Positions 20,592-33,559 of a DNA stretch of 64,000 bases are shown in pieces. The notes below the pieces were generated by a model. That model did no database searches, had not been told where the DNA came from, and saw only the letters and a program-made list of their open reading frames with translations. The first letter of the stretch is position 1, and the number at the start of each line of letters is the position of its first letter. The position numbers and the translations under genes are program-made. The DNA is from Phyllostachys edulis (lineage: Eukaryota; Streptophyta; Magnoliopsida; Poales; Poaceae). The DNA is taken from NCBI GenBank assembly GCA_036346405.1, contig CM070559.1, forward strand, positions 37,919,889-37,983,888, given 5' to 3'.

Positions 20592-23185
20592 ACTCTTTAA
20601 TCTCCTCCGGATCACACGCAAATGCTTAAGGTCTTGTTTGGAACGGAGGAATTTTGTAGTAAAGAAAACATAAGTTTTTCACACTGGACGTGATCGGTAT
20701 AAGAATACCGCGTTCCAAAGACGAACAATCGGATGGTTTATGTTGCTTGAGACCGCTGAGACGCAAACTGAATAGCCCTCTCAATTTCTTGGCTAATCTG
20801 CAGTGGTTAAGAGAAATGACATTGTCCTAATCAATCAGCATCACCGGATGGTTAGCAGTGGCAGCAATCATTGGGGAAGTTCCATGTGATCTTTGTCAAG
20901 TTGCGGCACGAACGCTGCCAGAAGCTGCATGCAGCGCCCCCGTGGCAATGGCAAAATTTTCACTGTGAGCTAGTGCCGAAGCAGCACTAGCTCCCTGCCT
21001 GCACACACATGGCCAACTTGGGCCTAATAAAATTGTAGGGGCACTGGTTTGGAAAAAAAAATCTCCCTGACGCAGAATTTTCGAGATTTTAATATAGAAA
21101 GACTGCAGGAGTGAAATGATCTTTGTCCTTATTCAGTGCATTAGTCTTTCAGTTCAAATGGCACGTGCAACGCCAGGAGTATTCGGGAGAAAAAAAACGA
21201 TATTCTGAATATAGTCGATCAGACGGGATCGGGACGTCACAGGCTTTAGGTCAGTAAGAATGATCCCAAGCAGGATTTTATCGAGTAATAATCCACAGCC
21301 TAGTTACATCGTTAGTGAATGGCACAGGACGTCACAATTGTGCGCCTCAGTTTCTCTAGCTAAGCTATCCATTTTTGGATTACGCACCTCGATTTCTGTC
21401 GTGCATATATTCGCACTGACCATCGTTTTTCCCCTTATCAAACTCAAGAATCCGAGTGCTGCTATGAAAGTGCTGTTTCAACTAAGTAAAAAGGAAAGCA
21501 TTAATCCGATCGAATCAGTTCCCAGGACAATACATGTGACCCATCCAAGCACTGTTGCAGCCGGGAACATGGGTTTGCAGACCGAGATGCTCATGCAGGA
21601 ACAGGAGAGCAAAGCCAACGCCTCCACAATTCAGAAATCTGGTTTCGTCTGAAATTTTATTGGGTGCAGTATGTTCTGCTACGTACTCTTCTGATGAATG
21701 AGTTCTTCGTCAGTTCTTGATATATAGATATATATGTCTTGTGCATCTCTCAGTCTTATTTCTGTTCCAGACCTGAGAATATGCATGGAACATGCATGAC
21801 AGGTCAAAGATGATGACCACCGGCACGTTAGAAGATGATCTTTAGATCCAGTTTTCTGCATTGTAACAAACCTATTCTATCTAGTCTCTACCATGCCAAC
21901 AGATGTTATTCTATCCCTGTTTTTTTTCTTTTGTTATTCATTTGATCTTATGTTGATCTATTATCAATAGCATTCGAATTCAGTAACATGTATATTATCA
22001 TACAAATAAAAATAGGCACATGGAGAACTCAATCGGATCATAGAAAGTTGAATTTAGCAAAAGATCAAGAGCAGGTGTAATCCTTCGTCGCAAGCCTGGA
22101 GTTGGCAGTAACAACTGCAGCGGATCCTCGCGCGTCGGCACCCAAATCAACGAGAATCTAAACAGGCAGGACAGTGCATCATGCATGGGAGATGAGTTCT
22201 CAATATGGCATGCCCGGATACTGTGTCACTGTCACTCCAGCCGTCCGTTCACAATTTGGCTAGACAGCTCCACGATACAAGTGACAGGCCGCAGGTCGAA
22301 TCTTTTCAAAATTGCGATAGCTAGCTGGCTGGTCATGGCCATGGCCATGGCCGGCGTGGAGCTGTAGCCCCAGCGTGCAACAGGCTCGATCGCGCCAAAC
22401 GAACTGTCAAAACAATATTAACCAGATGAAAAGATTGGGCTTCAACTGATCATACACGCAAGCTGAATAAAATCTTTTGTCAACTTCTTCTGACAATGCA
22501 TGAGTAAACGACAACAATTGAACCGGCCTCAACAATCAAGATAGGTCTGGTTGAGTCTACACGTACGTGTGGTAGGATGTTGAAGTATTGACTATAGACG
22601 GGTCATCTAACAGCTGAAGCAGGTTAAGAAAAAGGCGAACACTGCCACATGGTGATAATTAAGGTTTATTTGTAAACTTGTCATCACGTGCACAAAATGG
22701 ACAACATATAGTAAAGAAATACCGGCCGGGTGCGAGCTCGTATCATTGATCGAATGGAACCAAAAGGGAAATAATGCGACTGGATGAGTGATCGGCAGGG
22801 AGCCTGCAGGGACGTACGTCGAGTACTACGCGCACAGAGCCATATGCATATGCCGACGTGGTGTAGATGCGACGATGACAGCGGAGAGCACGCCGACGAG
22901 CCTATCAGGCTGGGAGCGAGGCTGCCTATCGCCAGACGAGGCCGGACCCAGCAGCTGGCTAGCAGGCAAGGCAGCTTTCACCGTGCACCTGCGCACAGTG
23001 CTCTGAAAATTCAGTGCCAGCCGAGAGCTAGGACTCCAGCGTGCAGCCCCGTTGCCTCACTCGCCATGGCAAGATCGATCACACGTACGTGGAGACGACA
23101 CGAGTGAGCGTGCCTTACATGCATCCAGCTAGCGACTTCGTAGCCGTCCAATTGAGCTACGCACGGCTGCCCTCTTTTGTCTATA
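20592..23185. other. Low-copy intergenic DNA without a supported gene
   Basis: I find no recognisable protein. The largest frame (21260-21652, 130 codons, plus) has no domain and no homologous signature. A hairpin GCTAGTGC/GCACTAGC lies at about 20969-20991. The 22780-23110 interval is GC-rich with open frames in several phases, which argues for chance. This is the least repeated part of the window and could hold a host-gene exon or UTR I cannot recognise. Confidence 0.5.
20630..20723. mobile_element. Short hAT-type MITE-like sequence
   Basis: GGTCTTGTTTGGAACG on the left and CGTTCCAAAGAC on the right are imperfect inverted ends. GTTTGGAACGGAGGAATTTT is a start I recall from rice hAT-type MITEs. 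No clear 8-bp duplication flanks it. Confidence 0.4.
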
Positions 23186-24494
23186 GCAGGGTGGCCCGCG
23201 AATTTATGCAGTTAGATTTGTTTCAAAGTCAACAGTATCGAATATATATATATATTAGATGCTTAAGAATATATTTACGTACCTTGTAGGCTATTTAGAT
23301 TTTTAAGACATCATAAGTATTGAAAATAACAGTAGAAGTTTGAAGGAAAATACAACTTGAGAAACGTAAATAAATTGTCGGGGTATGTAGAAACGTGGCC
23401 ATTCTTCATGCCTGTATCATGTAGTTGCATGCCTCTATTATTTCTCCATTAGTTACTCTTTTTCAAAATATTTGTGAACTTATCTTTCCTCACACGCCGG
23501 CTGCCTCACCAAACCACGTGTCTTCTCTCTTTCCGCCGTTACAACTTTTCTGCTTCAACCTCCAACAGCAAGCCCAATTCTTGATCGACCCCTCTCAGCT
23601 GCTACCTCGTCGTCACGGCCCTTTACTCCTTCGACTATGGTTTTTTTTCTCTTTAACGGTTCCGGCGAGCAACACGACATTATCATTGTGGAAGGGCTAA
23701 GGTGAGCAACATGACATTATCCTCATCTCCACCACCACTGCTACCTCGGCTCTTCGTTTTTCCACAGGTCAATGTCTTCTTGCAGGACAGATCGACGTCA
23801 TTGCACTCTTTCGTGGTCTCCTCTGACACCATTCGTGCTATCCTTGTTATAAATTTTATATTTATCCAAAATTTTAGCTATTTTTATTGCAATTTGTACA
23901 CAAATAAAATTGCTAATTTTACTAATTTATTTCAAATTTTAGTTATTTATGGATTCTTACTTTCGAATTTGTATGGATCAAATTGCAAATTTTCTTTTAT
24001 CTTATTTTAGATTTCAATTAATTTTTTGGAATTTGTATACAAATCTAATTGCTATTTTTATTTAATTTTTAATCAATTACGCTTATTTAGGATTTTACTT
24101 TAGAATTAGTATCAAAATCAAATTGCTAATTTTATTTATATATAGATTTTTGTTATTTTTATTGGAATTAGTATACAAATCCAATTGCTAATTTCTATTT
24201 TGAATTATATTTATTTAGGATTTTACTTAGGAATTAGTATGAAAATCAAATTGCTAATTTAATTTTATTTTTATTCTAAATTTCAGTTATTTCTAGATTG
24301 TACTTGACATGATCTCTTTCTTTTAATCTAGACCATTATAATCTGGACCTACCACAATCGATGATGTAGATCTTTCTCTTTTTTCAACCAATTAACGTGG
24401 GAATTTCTAGCCCTTAAGAGTGAATGTGGTGACTTCCTTTTCTATTGCTTTAATAATGTAACTAGTTGGATGGCCTGCGCATTTGCGTGGCTAG
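23186..24494 (+). mobile_element. Helitron-like unit 1
   Basis: A stem GCCTGCGCA-TT-TGCGTGGC is followed by CTAG at 24491-24494, the usual Helitron 3' hairpin plus CTRR. A degenerate version, GGCCCGCGAATTTATGCAGTTAG, ends at 23215. Sequence after each end is homologous (ATTTGTTTCAAAGT...), giving a direct repeat with a 1279-base offset. No Rep/helicase is present, so it is non-autonomous, and no 5' TC end was fixed. Confidence 0.5.
23836..24300. repeat. AT-rich periodic repeat, first block
   Basis: Degenerate units built on GGAATTAGTATACAAATC, CAATTGCTAATTTT and TTTAGGATTTTACTTAG recur about every 140-150 bases. The same array appears at 25740-26521, 37386-37440 and 39605-39800. Confidence 0.7.
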
Positions 24495-25739
24495 ATTTGT
24501 TTCAAAGTTTGTAGTATTAAATGATATAACTTACATGCTTGAGAATATATTTACATATCTTATAGGTTATTTAGATTTTTAAGACATCGTAAACATTAGA
24601 AATGACAATAGAAACTTGAAGGAAAATACAACTTGAGGAACGTAATTGAAGTATGAGCTTTGATGGAAGAAAATCATTGAGCATAATAAGTTATTGGGGT
24701 TCTTAAAAGCGTAAACACTCTCCATCATGCATGGATCATGTAGTGGCATACCGTTACTCTTCCTCTATTAGTTACGCTTTTTCCAAAATGTATGCATGCA
24801 CATGTGCATCTATTTAATCTCAAGCAACACGTTGATTATGTGTGCGGAAAATTATCTTATCAGTTTACATAGTATTAAAGTACCTTACTCATGCATACAC
24901 CGATGAACCATGGGCGACCTACCTTGAACCTATCTTCCCTCACACGTTGACTGCTCTACCGAACCGTATGTCTTCTATCTCTTCTCACCACCACAGCTTT
25001 TCTGCTTGAACCTCCAACAACAAGCAAATTTCTTGATCTATCCTTCTCACAAGCTACCCTTCCCAATACAGTACTCTACTGCATATTTATCTTCTACTCC
25101 TCTTCAATTATTGCTTAATGATGACCTTTGCGACGTCAACACACATACACGTGAAACCATCATCGATCCCTGCCGAGACACCTGTCATGCTCTCTTTGGT
25201 GGCCCCGAGTCTATGCCCTACAGTGGCACCATTTCTACTCTAAGCTCTTTGCTCCTCCGCTTCTGTACGCCTTTACTTCTATTCGTACAGATGCATGCAT
25301 GTATATACACATGCATGATGTTATATATGCTCGATTTCCTCTTATCCCATGTTAGTTGCGCCTCTTCTTCGACATTGGCCATTTCAACGTTGTGGCTTCC
25401 CTACGAACAGTAGCGACCTCTCATCTTCACTAATGACGGCATGCTTGCTTGAGTCGCTGTCTAACGATATGGAGAATTCTTTGGCCACTAATTTCTTTAA
25501 CAATGCCAACGTTCACCACTCATCGTCGTGGCCCTTGGCTCCTTCGACTTTAGCCTTTCTCTTCAATGGTTTCGGCGAGTAGCATGACATTGTCCTTGTT
25601 GAACAGCTAAGGTGAGCAGCACGACATTGTCCTCCTCTTCGCTGTTGCTGCCTTAGTTTTCGCCTCCCTATGGATTAATGTCTTCTTGTACGACAGATCG
25701 ATGCCATTGCACTCTTTCGTGGTCTCCTTTGACAACATT

Positions 25740-26521
25740 CCTGCTATCCACGTTATAATTTTTAATTTTATTCAAAATTTTAGTTTTTTTTTACCGTGCT
25801 ACTATACATACGACAATTTGAGTTGGAGTTATCATATGAGCATCATATTGAAAAAATATCGTATGGGTAGCATTTTTCATTTTTTTATTGGAGTTCGTAT
25901 ACAAATCAAATTGCTATTTTTATTTAATTTATTTCAAAATCTAGTTATTTAGGGATTTACAGAAATCAAATTGCAAATTTTATTTTTATCTTTTATCCTA
26001 AATTTCAAAAAAATTTGGAATTAGTATGCAAATCCAATTGCTAATTTTTCTCGATTTTTATTCAATTATAGTTATTTAGGATTTTAATTTAGAATTCATA
26101 TTGAAATCAAATTGCTAATTTTATTTTACTTTTTATTCTGAATTTTAGTTATTTTTGTTGGAATTAGTATACAAATTCAATTGGTATTTAAAAAATTTAT
26201 TCCAATATTTTTATTTAGGATTTTACTTATGAATTGTATGGAAATCAAAATTCCAATATTATTTTTATACCAAATTTCAGTTATTTTTTATGGAATTCAG
26301 ATACATATCCAATTGCTATTTTTGATTATTTTTTATTCCATATTATATTTATGTAGGGATTTTACTTAGGAATTCTTATGGAATTCAAATTGCTAATTTT
26401 GTTTTTTAATCCCGAATTTTTGTTATTTTTTGTTCAATTCATATACAAATCCAATTGCTAATATTTCTTTAATTTTCATTCCAAATTATATTTATTTAGG
26501 ATTTTACTTGTGAATTAGTAT
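25740..26521. repeat. AT-rich periodic repeat, second block
   Basis: At least four copies of the ATCAAATTGCTAATTTT and TTTAGGATTTTACTTAGGAATT units occur here. The array is broken by the gypsy insertion at 26522 and continues on its other side. Confidence 0.7.
26517..26521. repeat. Target duplication AGTAT (left copy)
   Basis: AGTAT is repeated exactly at 37386-37390 after the right LTR. Confidence 0.9.
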
Positions 26522-26639
26522 TGACGAGGATATAATAATCCTCATTTTATCTTTTATCTATATTTCTTATTAAAGGTAAATATGACGTCATATGGTCCCT
26601 GAGTATACCCCTTAAATGTTATAAGGGAAGAGCCTACTG

Positions 26640-26757
26640 GATGGTCGTAAGTTCTTCTACGACGACCCCCATAGTCGTAAGTTATGCTACGACTACCTCA
26701 TAGTCGTAAGTCTTGCTACGACTACCTCATAGTCGTAGGTTCTTCTACGACTAGGTC
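26640..26757. repeat. Hairpin array in the LTR (four units)
   Basis: Four tandem units of the form AGTCGTAAG-TTCTT-CTACGACTA each fold back on themselves. Related arrays occur at 35579-35712, 36440-36605 and 36779-36890, and a single unit occurs in the second Tat LTR at about 59065-59085. Confidence 0.75.
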
Positions 26758-27002
26758 ATTATGACCACCTATGATCAATTAAACCTCTGAGACAAGTAGG
26801 CCCAATTGATTAAGGGATTCAAACAAATATCATCATCTGTTGTTACTCGCCAAGTAATAGCACGTAATGCTCCATTATCTACGGTATATAGTCATTAGGC
26901 GACGTGGAGGAGTTAATATGCCGGTGATTACTACCAACGTCGCCGCTTCTGAGGATGTGATGAGGCGCCGCTTCACCTGGAGAAACTGCCGCTCCTTCAC
27001 GT

Positions 27003-27010
27003 ACTATATA
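27003..27010 (+). promoter_or_regulatory. Tat LTR TATA box
   Basis: A TATATAAA-type motif stands in GTACTATATAAAGGCGG, with the same context in the 3' LTR near 37137. It lies about 480 bases into the LTR with transcript-leader-like sequence downstream. Confidence 0.6.
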
Positions 27011-27247
27011 AAGGCGGCAATCGAGAGGGAAGAGGCGATGAGAAATACAAGCACTATCATCTGTAATAGTCTTTCCCTGATTGTTCAGAATACACTCAAT
27101 ACCATACACACACAGAGTAGGGTTATTATTCTCTCCGGAGAAGACTGAACTCAGATAAAAATCCCGTGTTAATCTCTACGTGATTTCATTCTAGGAGACC
27201 CCGAATCAAACAATCTTTACGTAAGTTCGGTTCTAAAACACCGGCGG

Positions 27248-27883
27248 TTGGCGCCGACCGTGGGGATCTTCCGTAATCTCTTGTCAACATACTCTCTGCT
27301 TTTCCAAATCTCATGCACTCATGGCGGAGAATGGAGCGAGGAGAACTGGTTCGACTTGGCGACACGTGACGTCGACATGGATGCTTGCCATTCGATTCTG
27401 AGCAGTGATGACTCATCCGATGGTACTGCGCCTCCGGTGATCTTCCCACGATCCGAGAGACAATGTCGTGATGGAGTTGAGGAGGATCCATATCCCCACA
27501 ACAAGATCGTCCAAGAGAGGAGTCGCCTCTCAAAGGACAAGGGTCAATTTGACCAGGACTACACCCAGGTGGACTCACAACACGACGAGAGTTTTACCTC
27601 GAAGTGTCCGAGTCCCTCTAAGGCGGTCCGACTTGGTGAGGCAAGTTCTGGAAGCCACAATTCCAGGACTTCACCAGCATCTGGTGATTCTATCTCTCCA
27701 GATGACGCTAGAGAGAGCGGGATCAAGCATGCTTTTACTACAAATTCGGCCATCTCTCTGCAGATCACGCCTGCCAACAGAGACGGTTATAACCCGGACT
27801 TCCCCTACCTAGAGGGGATTACTCCAAGTCGCCAGATGGTGTCTCTCGACGACTCCTCAAGCGGGAGGCCTCGGCGCAAGTGA
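27248..27883 (+). pseudogene. Tat gag leader / N-terminal region
   Basis: A plus-strand frame carries NWFDLATRDVDMDACHSI, which matches DWFDLADYSNLDMDACIHA in the second Tat element (59788 frame), so it is real gag N-terminal coding rather than chance. The remainder is acidic and Ser-rich. It ends at a stop at 27881; the gag core lies in another frame from 28504, so at least one shift separates them. Confidence 0.65.
27249..27265 (+). promoter_or_regulatory. Tat primer binding site (Asp tRNA type)
   Basis: TGGCGCCGACCGTGGGG begins two bases after the LTR. TGGCGCC is the 3' end complement used by plant Tat and Athila elements. Confidence 0.85.
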
Positions 27884-28503
27884 GAATCATCAGCGGAGGT
27901 CTTCGTCCTTCCTCGGATCAAGGTCACTCTCCTAGAGACCGAGGCGAGACCCTCCCGGAAGATCACGCACTACGCCCCCTCATGGCAGTGGCAAGAACAC
28001 CACCGATGGCGGACACGACCAACACCTTCATGAACGCGAAGGAAATTCTCGACATACTCGCACTTCATTGAGGCAGTCTCAAGAGTCGGCGACAGGAAGA
28101 TCTTGAAGCTACTCGACGAAGGAAGATTGCGACATAGAAGAGTTTACCTGGGCGCATCCAATATCGGTCAGAGGAAGCTCAAGAACTCCAGCACATCAGT
28201 GATTTGCTCGAGAATCCAACTCGAGAGCTCGCCCGAGCGCCGGGGTACGACCTCTTCGTTGAAGAGATCGCACAAAACTTCGGTCTCGATGGAAAAATTG
28301 GAAGCACCTCGCCAAGCATCATTCAGAAATCGTAGTAATCGACTTCTTGACTACGGTCGATCGAACATATCACCACGGAGGAATCGACACAACATGAAGT
28401 CGTGTCGATCTCCTACTCAAGAAATGTCTTTCGAGCGGTGATGATCAAGAAACCCCTCGAGAGGTGATCGCTCACCATTCCGACATGGGAATCTGCGGAA
28501 GAG

Positions 28504-30369
28504 ATGAACTACGAGGAGTATTCCCCTCGTAGAACTGAGATCTATCATAGGTCTGGTCAACCTATTACTGGGTATCGTCGAGTACGACCACCTGATGATA
28601 TCAACCCTTCTTTCCTGCAAAGGAGACGTCAAGAAGTCATTACTGGATGTCGGGCATTCTCGCCTGATCTCCGAGCTGTTCGCTGGCCACCTCGTTTTCG
28701 ACCAGTGAACATGGAGAAGTTTGATGGTTCCCAAAATCCCATCGAATTCCTTCAAATCTACACAACAGCTGTCTGAGCAGCAGGAGAAGGAGAGCATGTA
28801 ATGGCAAATTACCTTCCAAGCGTGCTCGAAGGATCTCGCTTTCGATGGTTATTCTTGAACCAACCACTCGAGTCGATTTACTCTTGTCAACACCTTTGCG
28901 ACCTTCTACTGGCAAATTTTCAAGGCACTTACAATCGCCCCGGGAAGGAGGACGACTTGCACCGGATGAGACAGAACGACAACGAGACCTTGCGCCAATT
29001 CATCAAGCGCTTCAGTCAGGTTCGTAACTCAATTCCAGAAGTTTCTGATTCATCTGTCATCAGGGCTTTCAAGCAAGGAGTCCGCAGTAGAAGGATAACA
29101 GAAGACATTGCTTTGAATCCTCCTACTTCTGTCGCTGAACTCTTTGAGATGGCTGATCGATATGCAACTGCCTCTGAGGCGGTCGAGTGGAACAACACAA
29201 TAGATCGAGAAGACAATACCTCTCGAGAGCCAAGTGACATTAGTAAGAAGAAAGATAAGAAAGAAAAAAAGTCTAAGAACAAGGCGAAGGGTCAAAAACT
29301 CCAAGCCAGCGATTCCAAGGAGGTTTTGGCTGTGAATGATAAAGAGCCACGCACCTCCAAGCCGCACTCTGACCGAGGCAAAGGTAAGCGCCCCGATCGA
29401 AAAAATGATAAGGCTAGGTGGTGTCCTTTCCATAAAAAGGAAGGACATGACCTTCGCAACTGCCGGGTCTTCCAACGAAAACTTGAAGACTACTACAACG
29501 GCAAAGGACCACTTCCCACTCTCGAGCAGGTAGGGCAAACGAGTGGTCATAAGTCATCAGATGACGAGGAGGAGATGCCGTTCCAGGATCCGCAACACAC
29601 CGTCGAGCACATCTACGGGGGATCATCGGCATATGAATCAAAGCGACAGCTTAAGGCTGCCGAACGTGAGGTAAACTCCATAGATCCTCCTCTCGTCAAT
29701 AAATTACCGAAGTGGTCGGAAGTCACCATCTCTTTCGAGAAGGGTGACTGTCCGACTCCTTCGACTCGACCAGGTCGATATCCAATCGTGGTCGAACCCA
29801 CCATCAACAATTGTCAAGTCAATCGAGTTTTGGTTGATGGTGGCAGCTCGTTAAACATTTTGTTTACGAGTGCCTTGGATGACATGCAAGTACCCAGGAC
29901 CAAGGTAAGACCGGTACGATACTCTTTCCATGGAATAGTACCGGGATCTTCGGCTAAACCAATTGGTCAAGTTCCTCTTCCTTTAACATTTGGTTCACCA
30001 AGTAATTTCGGAGACGAGAAAATCTCCTTTGATGTGGTCGATTTCGACATTTCATATAACGCCATACTCGGACGACTAACTTTGGCAAAATTCCTAATGG
30101 CTACTCATTATGGATATCAATGTATTAAGATGCCAGGTCCCAAAGGAGTAATCACAATCCATTGTGACAAGAAGATGGCGCATACCGCGATCCGCCGATC
30201 CTCGAGATGGTTGGACAAATACCAACTTGAGAAGAAAGTCGACCTTCGACTAGCAAGTCGAAGCCTAAAAGTCGCACCAAAGCCGAACAACAAAGTCAAA
30301 GAGGTTCCTCTGGACGCAGGGGAGCCCTCGAAGACTGTTCGCATCGGGGATACTTTCGACCCCAAATAG
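28504..30369 (+). pseudogene. Tat gag-protease
   Basis: One frame is open from 28504 apart from a TGA at 28777-28779. It carries the gag capsid core (IEFLQIYTTAV, stop, then MANYLPSVLEGSRFRWLF), a lysine-rich basic stretch at residues 149-165 counted from 28801, a WCPFHKKEGHDLRNC zinc-binding motif (C208, H211, H216, C221), and the aspartic protease loop LVDGGSSLNILF at 344-355, followed by YNAILGRLTL. DGG in place of DTG/DSG is characteristic of Tat-group proteases. The frame ends at TAG 30367-30369, and pol continues in the same frame directly after it, so that stop separates protease from reverse transcriptase. Confidence 0.9.
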
Positions 30370-31604
30370 GAAGACGCCCTCATCGCCTTCCTCCGAGCTA
30401 ACGTAGATGTCTTCGCATGGCAAGCATCCGACATGTCCGGAGTTCCCAGGGAGGTGATCGAGCACAGGCTAGCTTTACGGCCTGACAAAGTACCCGTAAA
30501 ACAAAAATTACGGAGATTTGCCCCTGATCGACGAGATGCTATTAAATCAGAATTGGATAAGCTACTTAAAGCAGGCTTTATAAGAGAGGTCAACCACCCA
30601 GTGGTTGGCTAATCTGTAATGGTTAGAAAGTCAAGCGGCAAATGGCGTATGTCGTGAGACTTTATTGATCTTAATAAAGCTTGTCCAAAAGATGATTTTC
30701 CTTTACCTCGTGACGATCGGTTGGTTGATTCTCTGCGCAGGTTGTGAAATGTTAAGTTTTTAGATGCATATTCGGATACCACCAGATCAATATGTGTCTA
30801 GACGATGAAGAAAAGACTGCATTTATTACACCATTTGGTATATTTTGCTATGTCAAAATGCCATTTGGTCTAAAAAATACCGGCGCTTCTTTTCAACGCT
30901 TGATGCAAGCAACTTTTTCATCTCAATTAGGCCGAAATCTAGAAGTCTATGTTGATGATCTAGTTGTTAAAAGCATCAAGAGACTTAATCATATTACTGA
31001 CCTGCCAGAAACATTCGACAATCTCAGAAAACATCGCTTAAAACTCAATCCTGAGAAGTGTGTGTTCGGAATCTCTTTAGGAAAATTGCTTGAATTCTTA
31101 GTATCTATACGAGGAATCGAAGCAAATCCCGAAAAGATCAAGGCCATTCTCCAAATGCACCCTCCAACCACAAGGAAAGAAGTTCAGAAACTCACTGGGT
31201 GCATGGCGGCTTTAAGTCGTTTCATCGCACGACTGGGAGAAAAAGGACTACCTTTCTTTAAACTTCTAAGGAAACACGAAGGTTTTGAGTGGTCGAAAGA
31301 GGCAAACACTGCCTTTGAGAATGTCAAGAGGTACCTTACGAGTGCTCCTATTCTGGTCTCTCCGAAGCCAGAAGAAACGCTGTTAATTTACCTAGCTGCC
31401 ATGCCACAGGCAGTAAGCGCAGTACTGGTCGTAGAACGTGAAAACGTACAACGACCAGTTTACTACGTGAGTGAAGTTTTACACGGGCCTAAGGAGCGTT
31501 ACCCTCAGGTCCAAAAGCTTCTATATGCCCTCCTCATGTCTTCGAGGAAACTGCGGCATTATTTTCAGGCGCACAAACTAGTGTGCCGTCTGAGTTTCCC
31601 TTAG
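30370..31604 (+). pseudogene. Tat reverse transcriptase and RNase H
   Basis: The first part, in the gag frame, reads DVFAWQASDMSGVP, then KLRRFAPDRRDAIK and AGFIREV before a TAA near 30610, followed by VRKSSGKWRM and DLNKACPKDDFPLP with further stops. After a shift, 30792-31604 is open: TPFGIFCYVKMPFGLKNTGA, the active site VYVDDLVVKS (YVDD at residues 53-56), KLTGCMAALSRFI, and the classical RNase H start PILVSPKPEETLLIYLA with PVYYVSEVLHGPKERY. The catalytic box is intact, but the frame cannot be translated through. Confidence 0.92.
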
Positions 31605-32225
31605 GAGCGATCCTCCACAATAGGGAAACAGCGGGACGCATGGCAAAATGGTCAGTCGAACTTGGGGAGTTCGACATCCATTTCGTGTCCCGAACGGCCG
31701 TTAAATCCCAGATCTTGGCAGACTTTGTCGCCGAATGGACAAATCTGAACTCGCTCAGATCCCGAGTCTGATTCCCACCACCAAAGGACAATGTACTTTG
31801 ACGGGTCGCTTACTTTAAGTGGCTCGGGGGCTGGGGTGGTCCTGGTATCTCCTACCGGAGAGACCTTAAAGTATGCCATACAATTAAACTTTCAGGCCAC
31901 TAACAACGTGGCAGAATACGAAGGTTTGCTAGCTGGCATACGAACAGCGAAAGCGCTCTCGATTCGCCGACTACTCGTGAGAGGAGACTCTCAACTAGTC
32001 GTGAATCAAGTCGGAAAAGAGTACCAGTGCTCTAACCCGACAATGTCTCGGTACTTATCGGAAGTGCGTAAGCTAGAAAAGCATTTTTTAGGTTTGAGGC
32101 ACAATTCATCCTCGAAGGATAATTTCCTCGCAGACCCGACTTGCTCGAATAGCTTCTTCCCGATCGAAGTACCAAAAGGAGTCTTCTTGGAACAACTCGA
32201 GGCCGCCTCGGTCGACGAACCGTAG
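31583..32225 (+). pseudogene. Second (archaeal-type) RNase H domain
   Basis: GRMAKWSVELGEFDIHFVSR and QILADFVAEWT in one frame lead into MYFDGSLTLSGSGAGVVLVS in another. The latter, with NNVAEYEGLLAGI and LVRGDSQLVVNQV, has the DG, E and D catalytic pattern of an archaeal-type RNase H. Tat elements carry this as an extra domain after the normal RNase H. Its presence supports the lineage call. A shift near 31770 separates the two parts. Confidence 0.85.
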
Positions 32226-32283
32226 ATACCTCCTATTGAGACAGCCTCTCTAAAATACGAGGATACATGGATGGCACCCATCT

Positions 32284-33475
32284 ATGAATATCTTGAAGGG
32301 TTACAGACGAAGACGATCTCGAGGCGGATCGCTTATCGAAAAAGCCAAAATGTATACTTTGGTTGAAGGAGTCCTCTATAAACGAGGTACTCAAGGGGTG
32401 CTCGTGCGATGCATTCAGAGCGAAGGATTAACACTCCTTCACGACATACATGATGGCATCTCAGGAAATCATGCTTCCTGAACGCCGGTTGGTAAGGCTT
32501 TTCGACAAGGTTTTTATCGCCAATGCCCTTTACGATGCTAAAGAGTTGGTTAAAATGTGTCGATGCGGTTTCATAGCGAGCAAATACACCAACTAGCTCG
32601 GGCATTACAAACAATACCTCTATCTTGGCCTTTTGCGACTGGGTCTCGATATCCTAGGACCGTTCCCCAAAGCTCCGGGAGGTTTCGAGTTCCTTTTGTG
32701 GCTATTGATCGTTCACAAAATGGATTGAAGCGAACACGTGATCGATAACAACGAAGCGGCAAAACGGTTTATGATGAGATGCGTAATTACTCGATTTGGA
32801 GTACCGAGTCGAATAATTACAGATAATGGTAAGCAATTTTCAAGCGCAAAATTTCAGAATTTTATGACGAGTTGGGTACCAAATCGTGTTATGCTACGTG
32901 GCCCATCCCCAAAGTAATGGGGCGGTCGAGCGTGCAAACGGCCAAATAATGAGAGGAATTAAGACTCGAGTCTTGACCACTCATTAAACGCTCGGGGCTT
33001 GGGTACAAGAGTTACCCTCCGTATTATGGGCGTTAAATGCGACTACCGATCGAGCTACAGGTGAAACACCATTCTTTCTAGTCTTGAAGTGAAGCCATGC
33101 TTCCTCCTAACTAAAGATAAGGTCAACACAGTCGAAACTTTCAAAGACTCCAACCAGAACAACTTCGAGCAGATGATATTAATCTACTTGAGGAAAGGAG
33201 AAACCAGCCTTAATCCGCTCAAATCTACCAACAAGCCCTCACGCAGATACTACGATCGTAAGGTCCAACCTCGCACCTTCTGTCAGGGTGACTTAGTATT
33301 GAGGCTCGCCAATCCAAGTCTAATCGAACAAACTTTCTCCCAAGTGGGAAGGTCCTTACAAAGTGGTCGGTTACTCGTCGAGTGGCGATTGGCGATTGGG
33401 AAGACGGCGGAGTTCTCTCGAACTCTTGGAACATCGACCCGATTCACGCAAGTTTTATGTGTAACCAATCATTGA
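32284..33475 (+). pseudogene. Tat integrase, heavily frameshifted
   Basis: Recognisable scraps in order are KMYTLVEGVLYKRGTQGVLV and LLHDIHDGISGNHAS (the HH part of the zinc finger), a degraded DILGPFPKAPGG-FEF and VAIDRS region near 32640-32710 with the first catalytic Asp, RITDNG-like sequence near 32815, HPQSNG near 32905 (YVAHPQSNGAVERAN in broken frames), and RRYYDRKVQPRTFCQGDLVL at 33226-33290, the C-terminal GPY/F-type entry. The core has multiple indels and is inactive. Confidence 0.8.
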
Positions 33476-33559
33476 ACAATAAAGACTCGAGTTCTCTCTA
33501 CCTCTATTGTCTTACTTTTGAGTAGTGCTTTCATAATCTTTCGACTATATTCCAAATAC

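Larger units (their letters stand above)
24495..26521 (+). mobile_element. Helitron-like unit 2, left part
   Basis: This repeats unit 1 from its first base, including CTTGAAGGAAAATACAACTT, TTGAACCTCCAACA, TTGCACTCTTTCGTGGTCTC and the AT-rich array, with roughly 400 extra bases near 25060-25500. It is cut at 26521 by the Tat element and continues at 37386. Frames such as NLQQQA.FLI are shared between units, so a captured gene scrap is possible, but I cannot name one. Confidence 0.5.
26522..27246 (+). repeat. Tat element 5' LTR
   Basis: It begins TGACGAGGATATAATAATCC and ends AAAACACCGGCG. An array of short AGTCGTA...TACGACT hairpins fills 26640-26757. ACTATATAAAGGCGG near 27002 is the likely TATA box. 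It matches the 3' LTR closely, with small indels. Confidence 0.93.

Noticed and set aside
21260..21652. 130-codon plus-strand frame as a host gene
   Set aside because: No domain, no codon-bias signal I could see, and no splice or context support.
26640..26757. Regularly spaced hairpin units as a CRISPR array
   Set aside because: Units are self-complementary with near-identical spacers of a few bases, lie in LTRs of a plant retrotransposon, and no cas-like gene exists.
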